Assembly: GCA_045592445.1 (NCBI GenBank)
Contig: JAZNUV010000037.1
Span: 1 to 12,098, forward strand
Direction: 5' to 3'
DNA: 12,098 bases
Source: JAQXGO01 sp045592445
GTDB taxonomy: Bacteria; Bacillota; Clostridia; UMGS1883; UMGS1540
The notes beneath the pieces are model-generated. The model was not told where the DNA came from. It did not search any database and was given only the letters and a program-made list of their open reading frames with translations. The position numbers and the translations under genes are program-made. Of the stretch, positions 1-5,939 are shown in pieces. The number at the start of each line of letters is the position of its first letter. Positions within the stretch are counted from its first letter, which is position 1.

Positions 1-122
1 ACACCGCTTGAAAAACGATGTCAGTATGTTGCCTAAAATTTAATATTTGCTACCATAGGGTTTTTTTGTGCTGTCTGCACAAACTGGTGCACACCAAAAA
101 CGGTTTCCGTGCTTTTTGTTTG

Positions 123-1418
123 CTATTTTACAACGGATATGTGGGATGGCATATCCGGATGTGCCGATAGGTAGGCGCACATGTCTTTTGAAATTTCCTC
201 GCCGGGTGCTAAAACGGCAGTGCCGGGTGGATAGCGAAATACGGCCTTTGCCGCAATACGCCCTGCGGCAGTATGCAAAGGCACTGTTTCATGCGCAGCA
301 TAAAAAACTTTGCGCGGCGTCATCCTCGCCACAGAGGCGGGCGGCATGACAGCAGGATAAGGCGCGGGAGGAAAGTCGGCAGCAAGCTTCAGAAGTGATT
401 GAACCGCATCAGGTGTGTCGGCGGGCGTAACAATACATACTGCACTATGTGAACCTGTCATTTCGGGTACAATATTGTGCTTTTCCAAAATCTTTTCAGC
501 AGCAAACCCGTCACAAAGCAGAGTCAGCCGATACGGCTCACAATCACAGAGTAAATTTGACGGTGCATTTTCCATAATCACGCGGTAAAGCACGTCCCAT
601 TTTTCCGCACTGGCCTCTGCTGCATCACGTGCCGTGTCAATACTTGCTAACAAAAGATACGATGGGCTGGTGGATTGGAAAAGGCGAAGTGCCGCTTCCG
701 CGCGCTCACAAAGAGACGGATTGCCAACATGAAAAACGGCGGCGCCGGTCAGGGCGGGCAACGTTTTATGGTAACTTTGCACACAAAGGTCTGCTCCCGC
801 GGCGAGTGCCGTGGGCGGACAGTGCGGGGCAAAGGCAAAATGTGCACCATGTGCCTCATCTACCAGGAGCAGGAGGTTGTTTTTTCGACAGAAAGCTGCT
901 ATTTCGGAGAGGGGTGCACTCATGCCGAATGCATTGGGTGATGTAATAAAAACAGCACGTGCATTTGGATTTTCATGAAATTTTTCAGCAATTTCCGCCA
1001 CGGTCGGCGGATAAAATGCACCGAGTGACGGCAGAAAAGCACCGCGGACATATAAGGGCACTGCCCCGCAAACCGCAAGTGCGGCATAAACAGAGATGTG
1101 ACAGGCACGGTCTACAATAATAGAATCGCCTTCTTGTAATGTAGCAGTCAGCATCGCCAGTATACCACAGGTCGAGCCGCCCGTTGTAAAGAAGGAGCAA
1201 TGTGCGCCTGCTGCCGCGGCACAAAGCGTTTCCGCTTCGCGGATACAACCTTGAGGGGCTAAGAGATTGTCCGTTTCTGAAAGCTCTGTTACATCAAAAA
1301 GGCATGCCGATTCAGGCAAAAGCCCGGCGGCGTGCCCCTTGTGACCGGGCATATGGAATCTTGTTGCGTTTCGGCGGGCGTAGCGCATAACTGCGTCCGC
1401 AAGAGGTGTTTTAGACAT
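123..1418 (-). CDS. Orn/Lys/Arg decarboxylase family PLP enzyme
   Basis: This is a fold-type I PLP enzyme of the small (Firmicutes-type) ornithine/lysine/arginine decarboxylase family, which makes polyamines or their precursors in the cytoplasm. The 431-residue product shows the N-terminal FHMPGHKG signature (21-28), the PLP-contacting VDEAHGAH (186-193), the Schiff-base lysine K218 in SYHKTLPALTG, and a C-terminal YPPGT (396-400). Substrate cannot be assigned; arginine or lysine are typical for relatives. At 431 residues it is somewhat shorter than relatives, which are usually about 470-490. I chose the ATG at 1418, preceded by GAAAGG at 1431-1436. The frame stays open upstream to a GTG at 1514, but the extra 32 residues are low-complexity, hydrophobic and overlap the divergent small gene. 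It ends in TAG. The downstream 1-122 shows no gene, and no strong terminator is visible. Confidence 0.9.
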   Translation of the reverse strand: MSKTPLADAVMRYARRNATRFHMPGHKGHAAGLLPESACLFDVTELSETDNLLAPQGCIREAETLCAAAAGAHCSFFTTGGSTCGILAMLTATLQEGDSIIVDRACHISVYAALAVCGAVPLYVRGAFLPSLGAFYPPTVAEIAEKFHENPNARAVFITSPNAFGMSAPLSEIAAFCRKNNLLLLVDEAHGAHFAFAPHCPPTALAAGADLCVQSYHKTLPALTGAAVFHVGNPSLCERAEAALRLFQSTSPSYLLLASIDTARDAAEASAEKWDVLYRVIMENAPSNLLCDCEPYRLTLLCDGFAAEKILEKHNIVPEMTGSHSAVCIVTPADTPDAVQSLLKLAADFPPAPYPAVMPPASVARMTPRKVFYAAHETVPLHTAAGRIAAKAVFRYPPGTAVLAPGEEISKDMCAYLSAHPDMPSHISVVK

Positions 1419-1472
1419 ATTTTTGTCAAGCCTTTCATAAAAATGAAGTAAAAACGAAAGGAAAATCGTAAA

Positions 1473-1676
1473 ATGAAAAAACGGAGAAGAAAGAAAGTAT
1501 TGCGTAAAAAACACCGTTTTTTGCTGCAGAGTATGGCAGGAATATTGCTTTTCGCCGTCGGCTTTTGCACAATGCAGTTTTCACCAACGGGAAAGGATAT
1601 GCTTTTGAAAATCCTGACAGTCAGTATGGATATTTCCGAATGGACGGAAAAAGCAGCCTCGTTTTTACCGAAATAA
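1473..1676 (+). CDS. Small basic single-pass membrane protein, function unknown
   Basis: This gene encodes 67 residues. A very basic N-terminus (MKKRRRKKVLRKK) is followed by one hydrophobic segment at about residues 17-35 and a short polar tail, so it should sit in the membrane with its N-terminus inside. An AAAGGA ribosome binding site (1457-1462) lies 10 bases before the ATG, which is the main reason to accept it as real. It is divergent from the decarboxylase with only 54 bp between start codons. Its last codons and TAA stop fall inside the terminator hairpin at 1656-1688. I do not recognise a family. The layout resembles the N-terminal anchor of clostridial M23-type cell-wall peptidases, so a truncated remnant is possible, but nothing in the sequence proves this. 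Confidence 0.55.
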   Translation: MKKRRRKKVLRKKHRFLLQSMAGILLFAVGFCTMQFSPTGKDMLLKILTVSMDISEWTEKAASFLPK

Positions 1677-1688
1677 GAAAAACGAGGC
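1656..1688. terminator. Bidirectional terminator between convergent genes
   Basis: An 11-bp perfect inverted repeat (GCCTCGTTTTT at 1656-1666, AAAAACGAGGC at 1678-1688) lies between the 3' end of the small membrane-protein gene and the anti-sigma gene. Read on the minus strand, the stem is followed within three bases by TTTTT, a reasonable intrinsic terminator for the sigma/anti-sigma operon. On the plus strand the T-tract after the stem is poor, but the stem itself ends in A/T pairs. The upstream arm is coding sequence of the small gene. Confidence 0.65.
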
Positions 1689-1694
1689 CATTTG

Positions 1695-2648
1695 CTATTC
1701 GTTTTGTAAAAAGCGAAGCGTGGGATGTTCGCAACTTGCCCGCAATGCGGCCATATCTTCCATAAGGCGCGCAAGCTCCTCCGCCACCGCGTCGGACTTA
1801 TGCTTTTCCTCTTTATAAACCGAAGCCGTCTTGCTCGCAGGTGATTCTAAAAGAAGTGCGTTGGCACGGTCTGATATTTCGTTATACTGCACAGTGTAGT
1901 CCGTACGCTTTTCCGTTTCCGAAAATGGGATATTCGCCTCGGCAAAAGCGTTGCGCACCGCTTCGGCGCCTTCGGGTGCAGCGGCATTGTATATAGCTTC
2001 GGCATCAGGCGCGGACGAATAAAAGGTGATTTCATACTTGATCAGAGAAGACAATGGGGCGAACTGCGCATCATCATCTTCGCTTGTCTCAGCACTTCGC
2101 ATACGATTCGGTTTAGGTGTTATGGTTTGGATGGGCGAAACCGTGTTCGGAATAGCTGAGGGAGACAAAACAGTTGGCACAGCGCTACGTTTTGGAACGG
2201 ATGTGCTTTTTCCCACAGAGACAGTCGGTAGGGGTGTATGTGCCGGCTCCGACAAATCGGGGGACGGCATTTCGACAGCTATAGAATCCATATAGCCGTC
2301 TAAAGGAATTTGTGGCGTTTCCGTCTGCCCCCAAAGTACTACGAAAAGCAAAAAGCAGGCAGCAACAGCGGAAGGGATGTGCCAATACCGAAAGAGAAGC
2401 GGGCGCTTTTGTGTGCGCATCTTTTTATTTTCAGCTGCAACTTTTGTCAAAATTTCATCCGAAAGACCGCTTGGCGCGGACACGGTTTCGAAAGTGGAAA
2501 CCATCTTTCTTAAGGAGCGTAAATGTTCACAGCGGCAATGGCAGGATGAGCAAGCGGCGAGGTGATCCTCTACCGCTATACACGCTGACGGCTCCAACAT
2601 TTCATCTATATAGGGACTCAAAAGGGGAAGTATATCATTACAGTTCAT
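1695..2648 (-). CDS. Zinc-binding (zf-HC2) transmembrane anti-sigma factor
   Basis: This 317-residue protein is the predicted membrane anchor and inhibitor of the ECF sigma factor encoded just upstream. The N-terminal cytoplasmic domain has the ZAS/zf-HC2 signature: C3 and then H29-x3-C33-x2-C36, with two further Cys at 38 and 40. A single transmembrane helix follows at about 89-107. A Pro/Ser/Thr-rich linker (about 110-180) leads to an external C-terminal domain (about 200-317) whose end is Glu/Lys/Ala-rich and probably coiled-coil. Family knowledge says the zinc domain sequesters the sigma factor until a signal at the envelope releases it. The signal here is unknown, and I do not recognise the external domain. 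The ATG overlaps the sigma stop codon (ATGA at 2645-2648), which implies translational coupling. It ends in TAG, just before the terminator hairpin. Confidence 0.85.
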   Translation of the reverse strand: MNCNDILPLLSPYIDEMLEPSACIAVEDHLAACSSCHCRCEHLRSLRKMVSTFETVSAPSGLSDEILTKVAAENKKMRTQKRPLLFRYWHIPSAVAACFLLFVVLWGQTETPQIPLDGYMDSIAVEMPSPDLSEPAHTPLPTVSVGKSTSVPKRSAVPTVLSPSAIPNTVSPIQTITPKPNRMRSAETSEDDDAQFAPLSSLIKYEITFYSSAPDAEAIYNAAAPEGAEAVRNAFAEANIPFSETEKRTDYTVQYNEISDRANALLLESPASKTASVYKEEKHKSDAVAEELARLMEDMAALRASCEHPTLRFLQNE

Positions 2649-3238
2649 GCTTTGTAATCCTCCTTACTGCTTAGACCATTCAATTCCCCAAAAAGTTCCC
2701 GATTTTTCAAAACTCTTTTTAAAAGCAAATTTCTTGCCCTTGAAATTCTGGATTTTGCGGTGTTTAGCGGCACTTTTAAAATTTCTGCCGTTTCAGCGTA
2801 GGAGAATCCTTTTATGTCCCGCAGGAAAATCGCAAGTCGATATTCCTGCGGTAAGGACGTGATTGCAAGCCTCAAAAACCGTTGCCGTTCCGCAATTAAA
2901 GAAATCTCCTCGGGTGATGCGCCTGTGTCTGCAATTTGAAGAAAAGCATCATCTGCTTCCAAACTTACAGCAGTATGATGCTGTTTTTGGCGCAACATAT
3001 CATGACATACATTTACAGCAATGCGGTAAATCCATGTACGCAAGGAGGACGCCGCACGAAATTGCGGCAGAGCTTTAAAGATTTTAATAAAGGTGTCTTG
3101 TGAGGCATCCTTTGCATCATGTTCGTTTCCGAGCATGGACATTGCCACCGCATATATCTGCGGTGTATATTCCCGTACCATTTCCTCAAAGGCGATGCCG
3201 TCCTGCGCCAGAAGGCGCGTAATCAAATCTTCGTTCAT
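2645..3238 (-). CDS. ECF-family RNA polymerase sigma factor (sigma-70 subfamily)
   Basis: This 197-residue alternative sigma factor has the usual two-domain ECF layout. Region 2 is at about residues 18-87; DASQDTFIKIFKAL is the region 2.2 motif and SLRTWIYRIAVNVCHD covers 2.3-2.4. Region 4 is at about 118-173, with the helix-turn-helix FSYAETAEIL...NTAKSRISRAR. It directs RNA polymerase to envelope- or stress-response promoters in relatives; the regulon here is unknown. The start is the ATG at 3238. The frame could extend to a TTG at 3268, but those ten residues add nothing conserved. The ribosome site is weak (GGAAAA/AGTGAG). Its stop overlaps the anti-sigma start by four bases, so the two are one operon. 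An SigA-like promoter lies upstream at 3291-3318. Confidence 0.92.
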   Translation of the reverse strand: MNEDLITRLLAQDGIAFEEMVREYTPQIYAVAMSMLGNEHDAKDASQDTFIKIFKALPQFRAASSLRTWIYRIAVNVCHDMLRQKQHHTAVSLEADDAFLQIADTGASPEEISLIAERQRFLRLAITSLPQEYRLAIFLRDIKGFSYAETAEILKVPLNTAKSRISRARNLLLKRVLKNRELFGELNGLSSKEDYKA

Positions 3239-3290
3239 TTTCTCACTTTTCCGAATAAATCGGCACAATAACTCTTATGTTTACAAATCT

Positions 3291-3318
3291 ATCATACCAT
3301 ATTCTAAAAAAAAAGCAA
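3291..3318 (-). promoter_or_regulatory. Predicted promoter of the sigma/anti-sigma operon
   Basis: Read on the minus strand, TTGCTT (3313-3318) is followed after 16 bases by TATGAT (3291-3296), about 50 bases before the sigma start codon. This looks like a vegetative SigA promoter. GGAAAC, an ECF-like -35 element, sits immediately upstream (3321-3326), but I see no matching ECF -10, so autoregulation is only a possibility. Confidence 0.5.
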
Positions 3319-3388
3319 GCGTTTCCTGCATTTTTACAAAAAATTTGCTACAGGTTTATAAGGGGTGCAGAAAAATTTAAAAAAAGTA

Positions 3389-3417
3389 TTGACAAACGCG
3401 CAATTTAATGCTATAAT
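3389..3417 (+). promoter_or_regulatory. Consensus SigA promoter of the feo-cop operon
   Basis: TTGACA (3389-3394), a 17-base spacer and TATAAT (3412-3417) match the vegetative consensus at every position. Transcription should start near 3424. The palindrome at 3425-3444 therefore covers the start site, which suits repression of a strong promoter when metal is sufficient. Confidence 0.85.
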
Positions 3418-3424
3418 CTTACAA

Positions 3425-3444
3425 GAGTTAGGATATGCTAACTC
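3425..3444. promoter_or_regulatory. Operator-like palindrome, copy 1, at the feoA start of transcription
   Basis: GAGTTAG, six bases, then CTAACTC forms a perfect 7+7 inverted repeat directly after the -10 box. TTAG-N6-CTAA half-sites resemble operators of DtxR-family iron or manganese sensors. The identity of the repressor is inferred, since none is encoded in the window. The same AGTTAG-N6-CTAACT pattern recurs before feoB. Confidence 0.65.
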
Positions 3445-3473
3445 GGAATATGATTGGTTCAAAGGTGATACAT

Positions 3474-3692
3474 ATGAGTTTGGCAAAAGCGGAGGAAGGA
3501 AAAGAATATATTATAAAGGGTATAGAAACGGATGATGCGGAGCTGAACGCATTTTTATTTTCGTTAGGGTGTTACAGCGGAGAGGCCATTACCGTAATTT
3601 CAAGGAAGAGGGATAGCTATGTTGTTTCTATAAAAGACGCAAGATATAGTATCGACAGGCAGCTTGCGGAAGCAATTTCTGTGGAAGCATAA
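3474..3692 (+). CDS. feoA: FeoA ferrous iron transport accessory protein
   Basis: This is a 72-residue SH3-like cytoplasmic protein that works with FeoB in Fe(II) uptake. The typical FeoA pattern is visible: SLAKAEEGKEYIIKGI at the N-terminus, LGCYSGEAITVI in the middle (31-42) and a C-terminal VSIKDARYSIDRQLAEAI (51-68). Length is normal for the family. The ATG at 3474 is chosen because AAAGGTGAT (3461-3469) precedes it. An in-frame ATG at 3435 lies inside the operator and lacks a ribosome site. It is the first gene of a four-gene operon, with feoB following after 75 bases. Regulation is probably through the palindrome overlapping the start of transcription. Confidence 0.92.
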   Translation: MSLAKAEEGKEYIIKGIETDDAELNAFLFSLGCYSGEAITVISRKRDSYVVSIKDARYSIDRQLAEAISVEA

Positions 3693-3725
3693 AAAGCGGT
3701 ATAGCCGTTATTTATTTTAGCCAGT

Positions 3726-3743
3726 AGTTAGTTTTGGCTAACT
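3726..3743. promoter_or_regulatory. Operator-like palindrome, copy 2, between feoA and feoB
   Basis: AGTTAG-TTTTGG-CTAACT has the same half-sites and spacing as copy 1 upstream of feoA. An overlapping longer repeat, TTAGCCA (3717-3723) and TGGCTAA (3735-3741), shares its right half. I see no clear promoter next to it. It may be an internal control point, a roadblock or a second binding site for cooperative repression. Confidence 0.55.
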
Positions 3744-3767
3744 GAATACAAGAAGGAGAAGAAAACG

Positions 3768-5765
3768 ATGAGAATAGCTTTGGCTGGTAATCCGAATTCA
3801 GGGAAAACCACAATGTATAATGCGCTGACGGGCGCAAACGAAAAGGTCGGCAACTGGGCGGGTGTTACGGTAGAAAAAAAGGAACATCTGATGAAGAAGG
3901 CGTATTGGGGTACGGCGGAGACCCTGATAGCGGTCGATTTGCCCGGGGCGTATTCTATGTCCCCTTTCACGGCAGAGGAGAGCGTTACGAGCGAATACGT
4001 AAAAAATGAAAATCCCGATGTTATTATCAATATTATAGATGCGACAAATTTAAGCCGCAGTCTGTTTTTTACGACGCAGCTTTTAGAACTCGGCATTCCG
4101 ATGGTTGTGGCACTGAATAAGCAGGATATTAATGAAAAAAAAGAAACAAGGATTGATACGGCACTGCTTTCTGAAAAGCTCGGATGCCCTGTTTTGGAAA
4201 CGGTTTCAACAATGGGGGATGGCCTTTCGGCGCTTATGACGGCGGCAGTCGCACGTGCGGGCGAAAAGCAAGCGGCACCTTATATTCAGGGTGTGATTGA
4301 CCTGACCAGCAAAGAAGAGGTCGAGGCGGCAGACAGAAAGCGCTTTGCCTTTGTTAATCAAATCGTAAAGCAGGTAGAAACGCGAAAAATACATACAAGG
4401 GATAAAAGCTATGGAGATAAAATTGACGCGGTACTGACAAATAAGTGGCTCGGCATTCCGATTTTTGCTATCATCATGTTTTTGGTGTTCCAGATTTCAC
4501 AGGCGTGGGTTGGCCCATGGATTGCGGAAGGCTACACTTTTGAAAACGGCACTTCCATTCCTGGCCTTGTGACCTTCATTGAAATGTTTGGAGAATGGGT
4601 GAGCGGAATTTCGGAAAATGTGCATCCGCTTTTACGGTCCATTTTGGTAGAGGGAATTATCGGAGGCGTAGGTGCGGTTGTCGGTTTTCTGCCGCTGGTA
4701 ATGGTGATGTACTTTCTGATCGCGCTCCTTGAGGACTGTGGCTATATGGCGAGGGTATCAGTCATCTTAAACCCGATTTTCAAAAAAGTGGGGCTTTCGG
4801 GGAAATCCGTTATTCCCTTTATTATTGGAACGGGCTGCGCCATTCCCGGCATTATGGCGTGCCGCACAATTCGAAACGAACGGGAGAGAAGGGCAACGGC
4901 AATGCTTACACCCTTTATGCCCTGCGGTGCAAAACTACCCGTAATCGGTCTTTTTGCAGGTGTGTTTTTTGAGAAAACAGCATGGGTGGGTACGCTTATG
5001 TATTTTGTCGGCATTTTGTTGATATTTCTTGGCGCTTTGGCAGTCAACAAAATTACGGGGCGCAAAAAAAGCAAATCCTTCTTTATTATTGAAATGCCCG
5101 AATATAAGGTACCTTCTTTAAAAAGGGCGTTCATCTCAATGTGTGGACGCGGATGGTCGTTCATTGTAAAAGCAGGTACGATTATCCTGCTTTGCAATGC
5201 GCTTGTGCATATCATGCAGTCGTTTAACTGGAAATTGCAACTTGTGGAGGAAGCAAATGAATCCATTCTCGCGTCGGTAGCGTCCCCCATTGCATTTCTC
5301 TTGATTCCCCTCGGTTTTGGCGTATGGCAGATGGCGGCGGCAGCAATTACAGGTTTTATTGCGAAGGAAAACGTCGTCGGTACGCTCGCAGTGTGCTACG
5401 GGATTACCAGCTTTATTGATACAGAAGAAATGGCGCTTTTGGGTGGCGCAAGCGAGGTGGCGGCTATATTTGGTATTACCAAAGCGGCGGCACTTGCATG
5501 CCTTATGTTTAATCTTTTCTCACCGCCCTGTTTTGCGGCAATTGGGGCTATGCACTCGGAAATCCGAGACAGAAAATGGATGCTTGGTGGGATTATGCTG
5601 CAGCTCGGCACAGGGTATACCGTGGCGTTTTTAACCTATCAAATCGGTACGATTATTTCAGATGGCAAGGTGGGGCAAGGGTTTGTACCCGGACTATGTG
5701 CCGTTTTATGTATGCTTTTTGCATTGGTGTATTTGATGGTAAAACCAAAAAAGGCGGAGATGTAA
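3768..5765 (+). CDS. feoB: FeoB ferrous iron transporter (GTP-binding membrane protein)
   Basis: FeoB imports Fe(II) across the cytoplasmic membrane. The 665-residue length is normal for the short bacterial forms. The N-terminal G domain shows G1 GNPNSGKT (7-14), the G2 Thr in AGVTVE (T34), G3 DLPG (57-60), G4 NKQD (117-120) and a G5-like VSTMGDG (about 146-152). A helical spacer follows. The membrane core starts near residue 228 and includes the conserved GTGCAIPG (354-361) and PFMPCGAKLPV (382-392), plus a second Cys gate motif SPPCFAAIGA near the C-terminus. AAGGAG at 3753-3758 sits nine bases before the ATG. It lies between feoA and a small Cys-rich membrane protein, the standard Firmicutes arrangement. 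Confidence 0.97.
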   Translation: MRIALAGNPNSGKTTMYNALTGANEKVGNWAGVTVEKKEHLMKKAYWGTAETLIAVDLPGAYSMSPFTAEESVTSEYVKNENPDVIINIIDATNLSRSLFFTTQLLELGIPMVVALNKQDINEKKETRIDTALLSEKLGCPVLETVSTMGDGLSALMTAAVARAGEKQAAPYIQGVIDLTSKEEVEAADRKRFAFVNQIVKQVETRKIHTRDKSYGDKIDAVLTNKWLGIPIFAIIMFLVFQISQAWVGPWIAEGYTFENGTSIPGLVTFIEMFGEWVSGISENVHPLLRSILVEGIIGGVGAVVGFLPLVMVMYFLIALLEDCGYMARVSVILNPIFKKVGLSGKSVIPFIIGTGCAIPGIMACRTIRNERERRATAMLTPFMPCGAKLPVIGLFAGVFFEKTAWVGTLMYFVGILLIFLGALAVNKITGRKKSKSFFIIEMPEYKVPSLKRAFISMCGRGWSFIVKAGTIILLCNALVHIMQSFNWKLQLVEEANESILASVASPIAFLLIPLGFGVWQMAAAAITGFIAKENVVGTLAVCYGITSFIDTEEMALLGGASEVAAIFGITKAAALACLMFNLFSPPCFAAIGAMHSEIRDRKWMLGGIMLQLGTGYTVAFLTYQIGTIISDGKVGQGFVPGLCAVLCMLFALVYLMVKPKKAEM

Positions 5766-5768
5766 TCA

Positions 5769-5939
5769 ATGATGGAAAATGTGGGTGTGGCGTTACTTTT
5801 GCTGGTTATACTCGGCGGTGCCGGTTTCTATGTATACAAGGCAAAAAAACAGGGCAGTGTATGCATAGGTTGCCCGCATGCTAAAACATGCGGGAAAAAG
5901 ACCTGCTGTGGTGGAGGCGAAGAAAATGCAGATATATGA
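5769..5939 (+). CDS. FeoB-associated Cys-rich membrane protein
   Basis: This short gene encodes 56 residues. A hydrophobic helix (about residues 4-22) is followed by YKAKKQGS and a cytoplasmic cysteine cluster, C32-x2-C35-x5-C41-x4-C46-C47, and then a Gly/Glu tail. This layout matches the small FeoB-associated Cys-rich proteins that follow feoB in Firmicutes, thought to help iron passage or FeoB function much as FeoC does in enterobacteria. The role is inferred. GGAG at 5756-5759, inside the end of feoB, serves as ribosome site for ATG 5769; ATG 5772 is the next codon and equally possible. Only three bases separate it from feoB. Its last 14 bases overlap the ATPase gene in another frame, so the ATPase is probably translationally coupled to it. 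Confidence 0.88.
   Translation: MMENVGVALLLLVILGGAGFYVYKAKKQGSVCIGCPHAKTCGKKTCCGGGEENADI

Noticed and set aside
65..83. Seven-bp hairpin (TTTGTGC/GCACAAA) as decarboxylase terminator
   Set aside because: On the minus strand it is followed by A residues instead of T, so it does not fit an intrinsic terminator.
1419..1514. GTG at 1514 as decarboxylase start, giving a hydrophobic N-terminal leader
   Set aside because: The leader would be antisense to the small membrane-protein gene, and the family is cytoplasmic without a signal peptide.
3319..3326. ECF-type autoregulatory promoter before the sigma gene, based on GGAAAC
   Set aside because: No CGTC-like -10 element is found at the right distance; the overlapping TTGCTT/TATGAT pair is a better promoter.
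3435..3473. Upstream ATG extending FeoA by 13 residues
   Set aside because: The ATG lies inside the operator palindrome, with no ribosome site, and the extra residues are absent from the FeoA pattern.
3694..3716. Short hairpin after feoA (AGCGG/CCGTT) followed by a T-rich stretch, as an attenuator
   Set aside because: The stem is only about five pairs including a wobble, and the T-stretch is broken; too weak to call.
5878..5925. Upstream ATG extending the copper ATPase by 16 residues
   Set aside because: The added residues do not resemble an HMA domain, while ATG 5926 has a GGAGG site at ideal distance.
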